64,000 nt of DNA from Pseudomonadales bacterium (GTDB lineage: Bacteria > Pseudomonadota > Gammaproteobacteria > Pseudomonadales > Halieaceae). The position numbers and the translations under genes are program-made. This document shows positions 42,205 to 51,019 of the stretch, in pieces (positions within the stretch are counted from its first letter, which is position 1; the number at the start of each line of letters is the position of its first letter). The stretch spans positions 496,001 to 560,000 of the forward strand of contig JACKNU010000001.1 in the NCBI GenBank assembly GCA_024234675.1, written 5' to 3'. Under the pieces are notes generated by a model. The model did no database searches. It had not been told where the DNA came from and worked only from the letters and a program-made list of their open reading frames with translations.

Positions 42205-42210
42205 ATTATA
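42205..42210 (-). promoter_or_regulatory. -10 element candidate for pckA
   Basis: A perfect TATAAT on the minus strand, about 85 bp ahead of the pckA start. The -35 region (GGGCAA, 17 bp away) is weak, which often means an activator is needed. Confidence 0.4.
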
Positions 42211-42364
42211 AGTCATCCGACACCTGATTGCCCCCGGTCGGAAAACATGGAAATCGGTCTTGTTGAGCCAGATCAAGCGCGATCCCAACAAGGCCGCTTG
42301 TGCACCGGTCGCAAAACGGACCCACCCTGGGGCAGGCCCGGCCCGGAGCGATGCCGGCAATAGC

Positions 42365-43237
42365 CTACCAGCCGGTTACCTCGGCCAGTCCAGCGGCTAT
42401 TTGCGCCAGGCTGCGCACGGTTTTTACCCCGGCGTCTTCCAGGGCGGCGAATTTTTCGTCCGCCGTGCCCTTGCCGCCGGAAATAATAGCGCCCGCATGC
42501 CCCATCCGCTTGCCCTTGGGCGCGGTAACGCCGGCGATATACGACACCACCGGCTTGGTGACATTGGCCTTGATATAGGCCGCCGCCTCCTCCTCGGCGG
42601 TACCGCCGATCTCACCGATCATGACGATAGCCTCGGTGGCCGGATCTTCCTGGAACATGGCCAGAATATCGATAAAGCTTGAACCCGGGATCGGGTCGCC
42701 GCCAATGCCGACACAGGTAGACTGTCCATAGCCTGCGTCGGTGGTCTGCTTGACGGCCTCGTAGGTCAGCGTACCGGAGCGGGAAACGATGCCCACCTTG
42801 CCGGGCAGGTGAATATTGGCCGGCATGATGCCGATCTTGCACTCCCCCGGAGTGATCACGCCGGGGCAATTGGGGCCGATCAGGCGCACACCCAACTCGT
42901 CGCACTTGATCTTGGCTTCCAGCATATCCAGGGTGGGAATGCCCTCGGTGATACAGACGATCAGCTGAATCCCGGCATTGGCCGCCTCGAGGATGGAATC
43001 CTTGCAAAACGGGGCCGGCACGTAGATCACGGAGGCATCGGCGCCGGTGGCGGCCACCGCGTCGGCCACGGTATTGAACACGGGCAATCCCAGGTGCTCC
43101 TGGCCGCCTTTGCCGGGTGTCACGCCGCCCACCATCCTGGTGCCGTAGGCGATCGCCTGCTCTGAGTGGAAGGTGCCCTGGGAACCGGTGAAGCCCTGGC
43201 AGATTACCTTGGTGTTGCTGTCAATCAATATACTCAT
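42365..43237 (-). CDS. sucD: Succinyl-CoA synthetase alpha subunit
   Basis: Forms the CoA-binding and phosphohistidine half of succinyl-CoA ligase. At 290 residues it has the CoA domain start KVICQGFTGSQGTFHSEQAI and the phosphorylated His in KRMGHAGAIISGGKGTADEK (near residue 247). It overlaps the sucC stop by 4 bp (ATGA), so the two subunits are translationally coupled. Together they make ATP or GTP in the TCA cycle. Confidence 0.98.
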   Translation of the reverse strand: MSILIDSNTKVICQGFTGSQGTFHSEQAIAYGTRMVGGVTPGKGGQEHLGLPVFNTVADAVAATGADASVIYVPAPFCKDSILEAANAGIQLIVCITEGIPTLDMLEAKIKCDELGVRLIGPNCPGVITPGECKIGIMPANIHLPGKVGIVSRSGTLTYEAVKQTTDAGYGQSTCVGIGGDPIPGSSFIDILAMFQEDPATEAIVMIGEIGGTAEEEAAAYIKANVTKPVVSYIAGVTAPKGKRMGHAGAIISGGKGTADEKFAALEDAGVKTVRSLAQIAAGLAEVTGW

Positions 43238-44406
43238 TTGGCCGCTCCTCCCGCTGCTTCGACCGCTCGCTGGGCCGCATCCGTGAGGCTGCTGGCCGCG
43301 ATAATATTGAGGCCGCTATCGGCCAGGGCCTTGCGGCCTAGTTCGGCATTGTTGCCCTCCAGGCGCACCACCACCGGTACGTTGACGCCGATCTCCTCCA
43401 CGGCGCCGATCACGCCCTCGGCGATAAGGTCGCAGCGCACGATGCCGCCGAAGATATTGATCAGCACCGCCTTGACGTTGTCGTCCGACAGGATGATCTT
43501 GAAGGCCTCGGCTACCCGCTCCTTGGTAGCGCCGCCGCCCACGTCCAGGAAGTTGGCCGGGAAGCCGCCGTGCAGCGCCACGATGTCCATGGTGCCCATG
43601 GCCAGGCCGGCGCCGTTGACCATGCAGCCTATGCTGCCGTCCAGGGCCACGTAGTTGAGATCCCACTTGGCCGCGTGGGCCTCGCGAGGATCCTCCTGGC
43701 TGGGGTCGTGCATTTCCTGCAGGGCCTTCTGCCGGTACAGGGCGTTGCTGTCCACGCCGATTTTGGCATCCAGGCAGTGCAGGTCACCGGCCTCGGTGAT
43801 CACCAGGGGGTTGATTTCAATGAGCGCCAGGTCCTTTTCCTGGAACATCTGCGACAGGCCCAGGAAGATCTTCACGAACTGCTTGATCTGGTCGCCCTGC
43901 AGGCCCAGTTTGAAGGCCAGTTCCCTGCCCTGGTAGGGCTGTGCTCCCACCAGCGGGTCGATGGTCGCGCGCAGGATTTTCTCGGGAGTCTCCTCGGCCA
44001 CCTTCTCGATTTCCACGCCGCCTTCGGTGGAAGCCATGAAGACCACCCGGCGCGAGGCGCGATCGACCACGGCGCCCAGGTAGAGTTCGTCGGCGATATC
44101 AGTGCAGGTCTCCACCAGAATCTTGCTCACCGGCTGGCCATTGGCATCGGTCTGGTAGGTGACCAGGTTCTTGCCCAGCCACCGGGCAGCAAATTCGCGC
44201 GCCTCGTCGGGGCTCTTGATGAGCTTTACCCCACCGGCCTTGCCGCGACCGCCGGCATGGACCTGGGCTTTTACCACCCACATATCCCCGCCGATCTTCT
44301 CCGCTGCCGCTGCCGCTTCTTCCGGGGTATCCACTGCATACCCCCTGGAAACCGGCAACCCGTACTCGGCAAACAGCTGCTTGCCCTGATACTCATGAAG
44401 GTTCAT
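43234..44406 (-). CDS. sucC: Succinyl-CoA synthetase beta subunit
   Basis: The nucleotide-binding subunit, 390 residues. It starts MNLHEYQGKQLFAEYGLPVSRG, has the ATP-grasp region VKAQVHAGGRGKAGGVKL, and the C-terminal ligase part with NIFGGIVRCDLIAEGVIGA. Length fits the family (E. coli 388). It follows lpdA by 127 bp on the same strand, so the order in the transcript is sucA-sucB-lpdA-sucC-sucD. Confidence 0.98.
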   Translation of the reverse strand: MNLHEYQGKQLFAEYGLPVSRGYAVDTPEEAAAAAEKIGGDMWVVKAQVHAGGRGKAGGVKLIKSPDEAREFAARWLGKNLVTYQTDANGQPVSKILVETCTDIADELYLGAVVDRASRRVVFMASTEGGVEIEKVAEETPEKILRATIDPLVGAQPYQGRELAFKLGLQGDQIKQFVKIFLGLSQMFQEKDLALIEINPLVITEAGDLHCLDAKIGVDSNALYRQKALQEMHDPSQEDPREAHAAKWDLNYVALDGSIGCMVNGAGLAMGTMDIVALHGGFPANFLDVGGGATKERVAEAFKIILSDDNVKAVLINIFGGIVRCDLIAEGVIGAVEEIGVNVPVVVRLEGNNAELGRKALADSGLNIIAASSLTDAAQRAVEAAGGAAK

Positions 44407-44533
44407 TTGCTATCCTGTTCTCGGTTGCTGCTCTGCTTGTTATGGGAAACCAGGGTGAGATGATTCACTGTGCCTTCCCGCCTGTAGCCAATGCGTGCCG
44501 GGGATTATGGTTTTGTCCACGCAGCGGCGAATT

Positions 44534-45973
44534 TCACTTCCGTTGTTTGCGATTGGCGATATGAATCGCATGCCCGTTCACAGCCAGGGCGGCCTCGTGG
44601 ACGGCCTCCGACAGGGTGGGATGGCCGAACACGGTGAGGCCGATATCCTCGGCGCTGGAGCCGAATTCCATGGCGATCACCACCTGCTGCACCAGGTCGG
44701 CCGCCGAGGGACCTACCACGTGGCAGCCCAGTATCCTGTCGGTGTCCGCATGGGCGAGTATCTTCACCATGCCGTCAGAGTCGTTGGAGGCCAGGGCCCT
44801 GCCGCTGGCTGCGAAGGGGAATACGCCGGCCTTGTAGGGCGTGCCATCCGCCTTCAACTCCTGCTCGGTCTTGCCCACTGCCGCCACCTCGGGGTGGGTG
44901 TAGATCACCGAGGGAATACAGTCGTAGTTCATCTGGGCGGGCTTGCCGGCGATACGCTCGGCCACCATGACACCCTCTTCAGAGCCCTTGTGAGCCAGCA
45001 TCGGACCGCGCACCACATCGCCAATGGCAAAGATGTGGGGGGCCTCGGTTTCGCAGTAGTCATTGACGAAAATGTAGCCGCGTTCATCCAGGGTGAGGCC
45101 GCTGTCACTGGCGAACAGTTCCTGGGAGCGGGGCTTGCGGCCCACCGCCACGATCAACCTGTCGAAGGTTTCGGTCTGGTCGCCGTTGGCCGTGGTGTAG
45201 GACACCTCCACCGCGCCCTTCTTGACCCTGGCGCCGGTGACACGGGTTCCCAGGCGTATATCCAGGCCCTGCTTCTTGAAAATCCTGGCAGCCTCCCTTG
45301 CGATCTGCACGTCCATCATGGGCAGGAACTCGTCCAGCGCCTCGAGCATGACCACCTCGGAGCCCAGCCGGTTCCAGACGCTGCCCAGTTCCAGGCCGAT
45401 GACACCCGCCCCGATAACCCCCAGGCGCGCGGGTACTTCCCGCAGTTCCAGGGCGCCGGTCGAATCGATGATGTACTCGTCATCGATGGGCGCGGGGGGG
45501 ATCTCCACCGGCACGGAGCCCGCGGCAATGATCACGTTGCCCGCGTCCAGCACCTGCACGTTGCCGTCCTTGTCGGTCACTTCCACACGCGCCCCGGACA
45601 GGACCTTGCCCGTGCCAGATACGGGGGTAACGCCGTTGTGCTTGAACAGCCCGGCTATGCCGCCGGTCAACTGCTCGACGATCTTTTCCTTGCGCTGCAG
45701 CATGGCCGGCACATCGATTTCGGCGCCCTTGACCGCAATGCCGTGCACCGCCAGGTGATCCCGTGCCTCGGCGAACTTGTAACTGCTGTCCAGCAGCGCC
45801 TTCGAGGGGATACAGCCTACATTGAGGCAGGTGCCACCCAGGCGGACCTTGCCCTTGTCATCCAGCCACTGCTCGACACAGGCCACTGAGAGGCCCAACT
45901 GGGCGGCCCGGATCGCCGCCACATAGCCCGCCGGTCCGGCGCCGATTACCACTACATCGTATTTTTCAGACAT
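44534..45973 (-). CDS. lpdA: Dihydrolipoyl dehydrogenase (E3 of 2-oxoglutarate dehydrogenase)
   Basis: Reoxidises the dihydrolipoyl arm of SucB with NAD+. At 479 residues it has the FAD motif VVIGAGPAGYVAAIRAAQLG, the redox disulfide GGTCLNVGCIPSKALLDSS, the NAD motif GVIGAGVIGLELGSV and the catalytic His in FGHPTLSEAVHEAAL. Its place between sucB and sucC indicates dedication to the 2-oxoglutarate complex, not the pyruvate complex, though sharing is possible. Confidence 0.97.
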   Translation of the reverse strand: MSEKYDVVVIGAGPAGYVAAIRAAQLGLSVACVEQWLDDKGKVRLGGTCLNVGCIPSKALLDSSYKFAEARDHLAVHGIAVKGAEIDVPAMLQRKEKIVEQLTGGIAGLFKHNGVTPVSGTGKVLSGARVEVTDKDGNVQVLDAGNVIIAAGSVPVEIPPAPIDDEYIIDSTGALELREVPARLGVIGAGVIGLELGSVWNRLGSEVVMLEALDEFLPMMDVQIAREAARIFKKQGLDIRLGTRVTGARVKKGAVEVSYTTANGDQTETFDRLIVAVGRKPRSQELFASDSGLTLDERGYIFVNDYCETEAPHIFAIGDVVRGPMLAHKGSEEGVMVAERIAGKPAQMNYDCIPSVIYTHPEVAAVGKTEQELKADGTPYKAGVFPFAASGRALASNDSDGMVKILAHADTDRILGCHVVGPSAADLVQQVVIAMEFGSSAEDIGLTVFGHPTLSEAVHEAALAVNGHAIHIANRKQRK

Positions 45974-46014
45974 GCTCTGGTCCCGCGTAAATTCATTTCA
46001 AGGCGCGCCCGTGG

Positions 46015-47238
46015 CTACAACTGCAGCAGGATGCGCGCCGGATCCTCGATAAGGTCCCTGATCGCGACCAGGAACTGCACGGCGGTTTTACCGTCGATCA
46101 ACCGGTGATCGTAAGACAGTGCCAGGTACATCATGGGCTGGATGACCACCTGGCCGTTCACCGCCACCGGCCGCTCCTGGATCTTGTGCATACCCAGGAT
46201 GCCGGTCTGGGGCGGGTTGAGGATGGGGGTGGACAGCAGCGAACCAAATACCCCGCCATTGGTGACCGTGAAAGTACCACCGGTCATATCGTCGATGGTG
46301 AGCTTGTTGTCCCGGGCCCGCACGCCCAGGTCGTGAATCGCGGCCTCCACATCGGCCAGGCTCATGAAATCGGCATCGCGCAATACCGGCACCACCAGGC
46401 CGCCCTCGGTGGACACGGCCACGCCGATATCCTGGTAGCCGTGGTACACCACGTCATTGCCGTCTATGGAGGCGTTGACCGCGGGGAAGCGCTTGAGCGC
46501 CTCACAGGCTGCCTTGATAAAAAAGCCCATGAAACCCAGCCGGGTGCCATTGTGGGTCTTCTCGAACTGATCCTTGTACTTGCGTCGCAGCTCCATCACC
46601 GGCGCCATATTGACCTCGTTGAAGGTCGTCAGCATGGCGGTCTGCTGGGTGGCATCGAGCAGGCGTTCGGCGATCTTGGCCCGCATACGGGTCATGGGCA
46701 CGCGCTTCTCGATCCGCTCGCCGGAAGGACCGGCGGGCACGTCCACGGCGGCGCTGGACGACGCCGCAGCTGCTGGCGCCGGGGCGGCCGGGGCCGCGTC
46801 CCCGGCGGACTCGAGATGCTTGAGAATGTCTTCCTTGGTAATGCGCCCGCCCTTGCCGGTACCGGCGATACGGCCGGGGTCGAGCTTGTGCTCCTCGACC
46901 AGTTTGCGCGCCGCGGGACCCAGGGCCGGCGCGCCAGCCTCGCTCTCGCCCGCCGTGGGGCTGGACTCAGGCGCCGCCTTTGCGGGTGTCTCCCCCGCCG
47001 CGCCGGGCTCCAGGGTCGCCAGCAGCTGTTCGCTCTGGATGGTCTCCCCTTCCTGGGCGTGAATCCTGACAAGCACCCCGTCCTCGGGGGCAACAACTTC
47101 CATCACCACCTTGTCGGTCTCGATCTCGACGAGCAACTCATCCCGCGCAACCGACTCGCCCTCTGCCTTGTGCCAGCTGGCCACCTCGCCATCTGCGACC
47201 GATTCGGGAAAGGCGGGAGCCTTTATTTCAATAGCCAT
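46015..47238 (-). CDS. sucB: Dihydrolipoyllysine succinyltransferase (E2 of 2-oxoglutarate dehydrogenase)
   Basis: A 407-residue E2. The N-terminal lipoyl domain carries the lipoylated Lys in VEIETDKVVMEV (near residue 43). An Ala/Pro linker, the E3-binding domain (PAARKLVEEHKLDPGRIAGTGKGGRITKEDIL, residues ~110-142) and the catalytic domain follow, ending with the active-site LSYDHRLIDGKTAVQFL. It lies 22 bp after sucA and 41 bp before lpdA. Confidence 0.98.
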   Translation of the reverse strand: MAIEIKAPAFPESVADGEVASWHKAEGESVARDELLVEIETDKVVMEVVAPEDGVLVRIHAQEGETIQSEQLLATLEPGAAGETPAKAAPESSPTAGESEAGAPALGPAARKLVEEHKLDPGRIAGTGKGGRITKEDILKHLESAGDAAPAAPAPAAAASSSAAVDVPAGPSGERIEKRVPMTRMRAKIAERLLDATQQTAMLTTFNEVNMAPVMELRRKYKDQFEKTHNGTRLGFMGFFIKAACEALKRFPAVNASIDGNDVVYHGYQDIGVAVSTEGGLVVPVLRDADFMSLADVEAAIHDLGVRARDNKLTIDDMTGGTFTVTNGGVFGSLLSTPILNPPQTGILGMHKIQERPVAVNGQVVIQPMMYLALSYDHRLIDGKTAVQFLVAIRDLIEDPARILLQL

Positions 47239-47260
47239 TTCGCTTCCTTTAAGGGTGCTG

Positions 47261-50116
47261 TCACGCTGCTGGCTTGTCCTCAGCCAGAGCCTCGTTGATA
47301 AACCTTTCCTGCTGTTCCACGTGCAGGGCCATATAGCCGGCCGCCGGCGCCGCCGAGGAATCCCGCCCCACGTAACGCAGGTAGATGTCGCTGCCGTGCT
47401 GGTGGATTACCCGGCGCATATGGTGCTGGCTGGAATACCAGGCTCCCTGGTTCATGGGCTCTTCCTGGCACCACACCGCATCGTTGATATTGGGGTAGTT
47501 GCCGAGGGCCTCCAGCAGCTCTTCCTCCGGGAACGGATACAACTGCTCCAGGCGCAGGATAGCGATATTGTCGATGCCGCGCTCGCGGCGCGCGGCGCGC
47601 AGGTCGTAAAACACCTTGCCGCTGCAGAGAATCACCCGCTCCACCTTGTTCTTGTCCAGGCCGTCGGTGTCGTCCAGCACATTGTGGAAATGGCCGTTGG
47701 CCAGCTCCTCCAGGGTGGAGGTCGCCTCCTTGTGGCGCAACAGGCTTTTCGGCGACATGACGATCAGCGGCTTGCGCAGGGGCCTGATCGCCTGCCTGCG
47801 CAGCATGTGGTAGACCTGTGAGGGCGTGGTGGGCACGCAGACCTGGATATTGTGCTCCGCGGACAGTTGCATGAAGCGCTCCAGGCGCGCGGAGGAGTGC
47901 TCCGGGCCCTGGCCCTCGTAGCCGTGGGGCAACAACATGGTCAGCCCACACAGCCGCGCCCACTTGTGTTCCCCGCTGGTGATGAACTGGTCGATGACCA
48001 CTTGCGCGCCGTTGGCGAAGTCCCCGAACTGGGCCTCCCAGATGACCAGCCCCTGGGGGCGGGTCGTGGCATAACCGTACTCGAAGGCCAGCACCGCCTC
48101 CTCGGACAGCAGGGAGTCGTAAATTTTAAACTGCGCCTGACCCTCACCCAGGTGCTGCAAGGGGCGATAGGTCTTGCCGGTTTTCTGGTTGTGCAGCACC
48201 GCGTGGCGGTGGGAAAAGGTGCCGCGGCCCACATCCTGGCCGGTAATGCGCACCGGGTAGCCCTGCCTGAGCAGGGTGGCGTAGGCGAGGTTCTCGGCAA
48301 AACCCCAGTTCATGGGCATGGCGCCCGCGGCCATCTTGCGCCTGTCCTCCAGGATCTTGGCGACCTGGCGCTGCAGGGGAAAATTGTCCGGCGGCACGTT
48401 GCTGTCATGGGCAAGGGCCTGCAGCTCATGGATATCCATGCGGGTATCTGCCTGCAGCGTCCACTCGTGGCCTATATAGGGCGACCAGTCCACGAACAGG
48501 CTTTTGTTGGGTTCCGATACCAGGCCGCTGACCAGGGGCTCGCCTCGATCCAGGGAATCGCGGTAGCGATCCACCAGGAAGCTGTCCTCCTGCTCGGTCA
48601 GCACGCCCTCCCCGATCAGCTTGCGGGCGTACAGGTCCCGGGTGGTCGGGTGCTTGCGAATTTTGGCGTACATTTGCGGCTGGGTGACCGAGGGCTCGTC
48701 GGCCTCGTTGTGGCCGCGACGGCGATAGCAGATGAGGTCGATGACCACGTCCTTCTTGAACTCGGTGCGGTAGTCCACAGCCATCTGGGTAACGAACAGC
48801 ACCGCCTCGGGGTCGTCTGCGTTGACGTGGAAAATGGGTGCCTGCACCATTTTGGCGATATCGGTGCAATACTCCGTGGAGCGGGCGTCTTCCCGGCGGT
48901 TGGTAGTAAACCCCACCTGGTTGTTGAGCACGATATGCACCGTGCCGCCGGTCTTGTAGGCGCGGGTCTGGGACATCTGGAAGGTCTCCATCACCACACC
49001 CTGCCCGGCAAAGGCGGCGTCCCCGTGGATGACGATGGGCACCACCAGGTCGCCAACCTTGTCATTGCGCCGTTCCTGGCGGGCCCGCACCGAGCCCTCC
49101 ACCACCGGGGCGACGATTTCCAGGTGCGAGGGATTGAACGACAGCGCGAGGTGGATCTCGCCGCCGGGCGTCATGACGTTGGAGGAAAAGCCCTGGTGAT
49201 ACTTCACGTCACCGGAGCTCTGGTATTGCACCCGCCCCTCGAATTCGGCGAACAGCTCCGAGGGATTCTTGCCGAGTATATTGACCAGCACGTTGAGGCG
49301 ACCCCGGTGGGCCATGCCGATGACGATCTCCTGTGCCCGGTAGGAACCGAAGCGCTGGATCATCTCCGACAGCATGGGGATCAGGCTTTCGCCGCCCTCC
49401 AGCCCGAAGCGCTTGGTGCCCGGGTACTTGGAACCCAGGGACTTCTCCAGCCCCTCCGCCTGTATCAGGCTGCTCAACAGCTGCAGCCGGGCTTCCCTGC
49501 CGTAATCGGGGGCCGAGCGTACCGATTCCATGCGCTGCATGATCCAGTGCCGCTGTTCGGTGTCGACGATGTGCATGAACTCGGCGCCCACGGTGTGGCA
49601 GTAGGTGCGCTCCATGGCCTGGACGATTTCACCGAGGGTGGCGTCGGCTTTGCCGATGTGCAGGCTGCCGGTCTGGAACACCGTGTCGAAATCGGCGGCG
49701 GACAGCTGGTGAAAGCCCAGCTCCAGGTCGACGACATGTTCGCGGGGCGCCAGCCCCAGGGGATCCAGCTGGGCCTTCTGGTGGCCGCGCTGGCGGTAGG
49801 CGGAGATCAATTGCACCACGCGTACCTGCTTGCGCTCGTACTCGGTGGCCTGGGAATCGTGCTGCACGGTGGCTTCGGTGCGTACCCGCATCTTGCTGAT
49901 CTGGGCAAAGCGGTCGCGCACTACCGAGTGCGGCACGTCCTCCATCTGCACGATGGCTGACTCGACCCGCGGCAGCTTGTCGAAGTAATCCCGCCACTGT
50001 TCGGGTACCCCGTTGGGGTTTTTGAGATAGTCCTCGTACAGGCTCTCCACATAGGTGGCGTTGCCGCCCGAAATGTGGGAGCTGCGCCACAGCTGTTCCA
50101 TGGAACTTTCTTGCAT
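47261..50116 (-). CDS. sucA: 2-oxoglutarate dehydrogenase E1 component
   Basis: The thiamine-diphosphate E1 that decarboxylates 2-oxoglutarate, 951 residues. N-terminal residues carry the short E1 motif SYVESLYEDYLKNP variant (TYVESLYEDYL). IGMAHRGRLNVLVNILGK and HGDAAFAGQGVVMET contain catalytic His and thiamine-pyrophosphate contacts, and the C-terminus has the typical YVGRDSSAAPAAGY. ATG 50116 has AAGGG seven bases upstream; a Met five codons later is less favoured. It is the first gene of the suc block, 186 bp after sdhB. Confidence 0.98.
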   Translation of the reverse strand: MQESSMEQLWRSSHISGGNATYVESLYEDYLKNPNGVPEQWRDYFDKLPRVESAIVQMEDVPHSVVRDRFAQISKMRVRTEATVQHDSQATEYERKQVRVVQLISAYRQRGHQKAQLDPLGLAPREHVVDLELGFHQLSAADFDTVFQTGSLHIGKADATLGEIVQAMERTYCHTVGAEFMHIVDTEQRHWIMQRMESVRSAPDYGREARLQLLSSLIQAEGLEKSLGSKYPGTKRFGLEGGESLIPMLSEMIQRFGSYRAQEIVIGMAHRGRLNVLVNILGKNPSELFAEFEGRVQYQSSGDVKYHQGFSSNVMTPGGEIHLALSFNPSHLEIVAPVVEGSVRARQERRNDKVGDLVVPIVIHGDAAFAGQGVVMETFQMSQTRAYKTGGTVHIVLNNQVGFTTNRREDARSTEYCTDIAKMVQAPIFHVNADDPEAVLFVTQMAVDYRTEFKKDVVIDLICYRRRGHNEADEPSVTQPQMYAKIRKHPTTRDLYARKLIGEGVLTEQEDSFLVDRYRDSLDRGEPLVSGLVSEPNKSLFVDWSPYIGHEWTLQADTRMDIHELQALAHDSNVPPDNFPLQRQVAKILEDRRKMAAGAMPMNWGFAENLAYATLLRQGYPVRITGQDVGRGTFSHRHAVLHNQKTGKTYRPLQHLGEGQAQFKIYDSLLSEEAVLAFEYGYATTRPQGLVIWEAQFGDFANGAQVVIDQFITSGEHKWARLCGLTMLLPHGYEGQGPEHSSARLERFMQLSAEHNIQVCVPTTPSQVYHMLRRQAIRPLRKPLIVMSPKSLLRHKEATSTLEELANGHFHNVLDDTDGLDKNKVERVILCSGKVFYDLRAARRERGIDNIAILRLEQLYPFPEEELLEALGNYPNINDAVWCQEEPMNQGAWYSSQHHMRRVIHQHGSDIYLRYVGRDSSAAPAAGYMALHVEQQERFINEALAEDKPAA

Positions 50117-50256
50117 CTCGACCCTTCCAGCGGGTTGAACAGTTAGATCAGGCTAATCAGGTACATGAGTGTAGCAGTGCTGGCCCCGACGTGTTCCCGC
50201 CGCTGGACCGGTCCCCCCGCCGGCGGCTGCAGCCTGCCGCCGACCTCTCATTCCCG

Positions 50257-50280
50257 ATTGATATTCCGTTTTATATCAAT
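50257..50280. promoter_or_regulatory. Palindrome ATTGATAT-N8-ATATCAAT between sdhB and sucA
   Basis: A perfect 8 bp inverted repeat in the 186 bp sdhB-sucA gap, in an AT-rich patch inside GC-rich surroundings. A separate CGGCGGC/GCCGCCG hairpin lies at about 50222-50243. The palindrome could be an operator controlling suc expression from the downstream part of the long sdh-suc transcript. Confidence 0.5.
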
Positions 50281-50302
50281 GTCTTAAATGGCTTTCTTAA
50301 TG

Positions 50303-51007
50303 CTAGGTCGCACGCGACAACAACATATTCCTGATATGCCCGATAGCCCTGGTGGGGTTGAGATTCTTGGGGCATACATTGACGCAGTTCTGGATACCGT
50401 GGCAACGGAACACACTGAAGGGGTCGTCGAGTTTTGCCAGGCGCTCCTCGGTGGCCGTGTCGCGGCTGTCCGCCAGGAAGCGGTAGGCCTGCAGCAGGCC
50501 AGAGGGACCGATAAAGCGATCGGGGTTCCACCAGAACGAGGGACAGGCGCTGGAGCAGCAGGCGCAGAGAATACACTCGTACAGGCCGTCGAGTTTCTCC
50601 CGTTCCTCGGGGGACTGCAAGCGCTCGATAGCGGGCGCAGGCGTGTCATTCATCAGGAAGGGCTGCACCTTCTCGTACTGGGCGTAGAACATGCTCATGT
50701 CCACCACCAGGTCGCGCACGACCGGCAGTCCGGGCAGCGGACGCAGCACCAGTTTGTTGTTCCTGACCGTCTCGGACAGGGGCGTAATGCAGGCCAGGCC
50801 GTTCTTGCCGTTCATGTTCATGCCATCGGAACCACACACACCCTCGCGACAGGAGCGGCGATAGGTAACGGTCGTGTCCTGGGACTTGATCAGTTCCAGT
50901 ACGTCGAGCACCATCAGGTCCTTGCCACCGGTATCGACCTGCACATCCTGCATGTAGGGCTCGGAATCGGTTTCCGGGTTGTAGCGATAAATGCTCACTT
51001 GCAACAT
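50303..51007 (-). CDS. sdhB: Succinate dehydrogenase iron-sulfur subunit
   Basis: A 234-residue subunit with three iron-sulfur clusters. The 2Fe-2S ligands are in SCREGVCGSDGMNMNGKNGLAC. The 4Fe-4S cluster is bound by CILCACCSSACPSFWW and the 3Fe-4S cluster by CHGIQNCVNVCPKNLNP. The Cys order is complete for SdhB. It starts 12 bp after sdhA in the sdhC-D-A-B order and is cytoplasmic, membrane-bound through SdhC/D. Confidence 0.98.
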   Translation of the reverse strand: MLQVSIYRYNPETDSEPYMQDVQVDTGGKDLMVLDVLELIKSQDTTVTYRRSCREGVCGSDGMNMNGKNGLACITPLSETVRNNKLVLRPLPGLPVVRDLVVDMSMFYAQYEKVQPFLMNDTPAPAIERLQSPEEREKLDGLYECILCACCSSACPSFWWNPDRFIGPSGLLQAYRFLADSRDTATEERLAKLDDPFSVFRCHGIQNCVNVCPKNLNPTRAIGHIRNMLLSRAT

Positions 51008-51019
51008 GTCTACTGCCTC

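Noticed and set aside
47852..49960. A 702-codon open frame on the plus strand opposite sucA
   Set aside because: It lies entirely antisense to a clearly conserved sucA and its translation shows no domain; long antisense frames are expected in GC-rich genes.
50257..50280. FNR site reading of the palindrome between sdhB and sucA
   Set aside because: TTGAT and ATCAA are separated by 12 bases where FNR needs 4; kept only as an unassigned palindrome.
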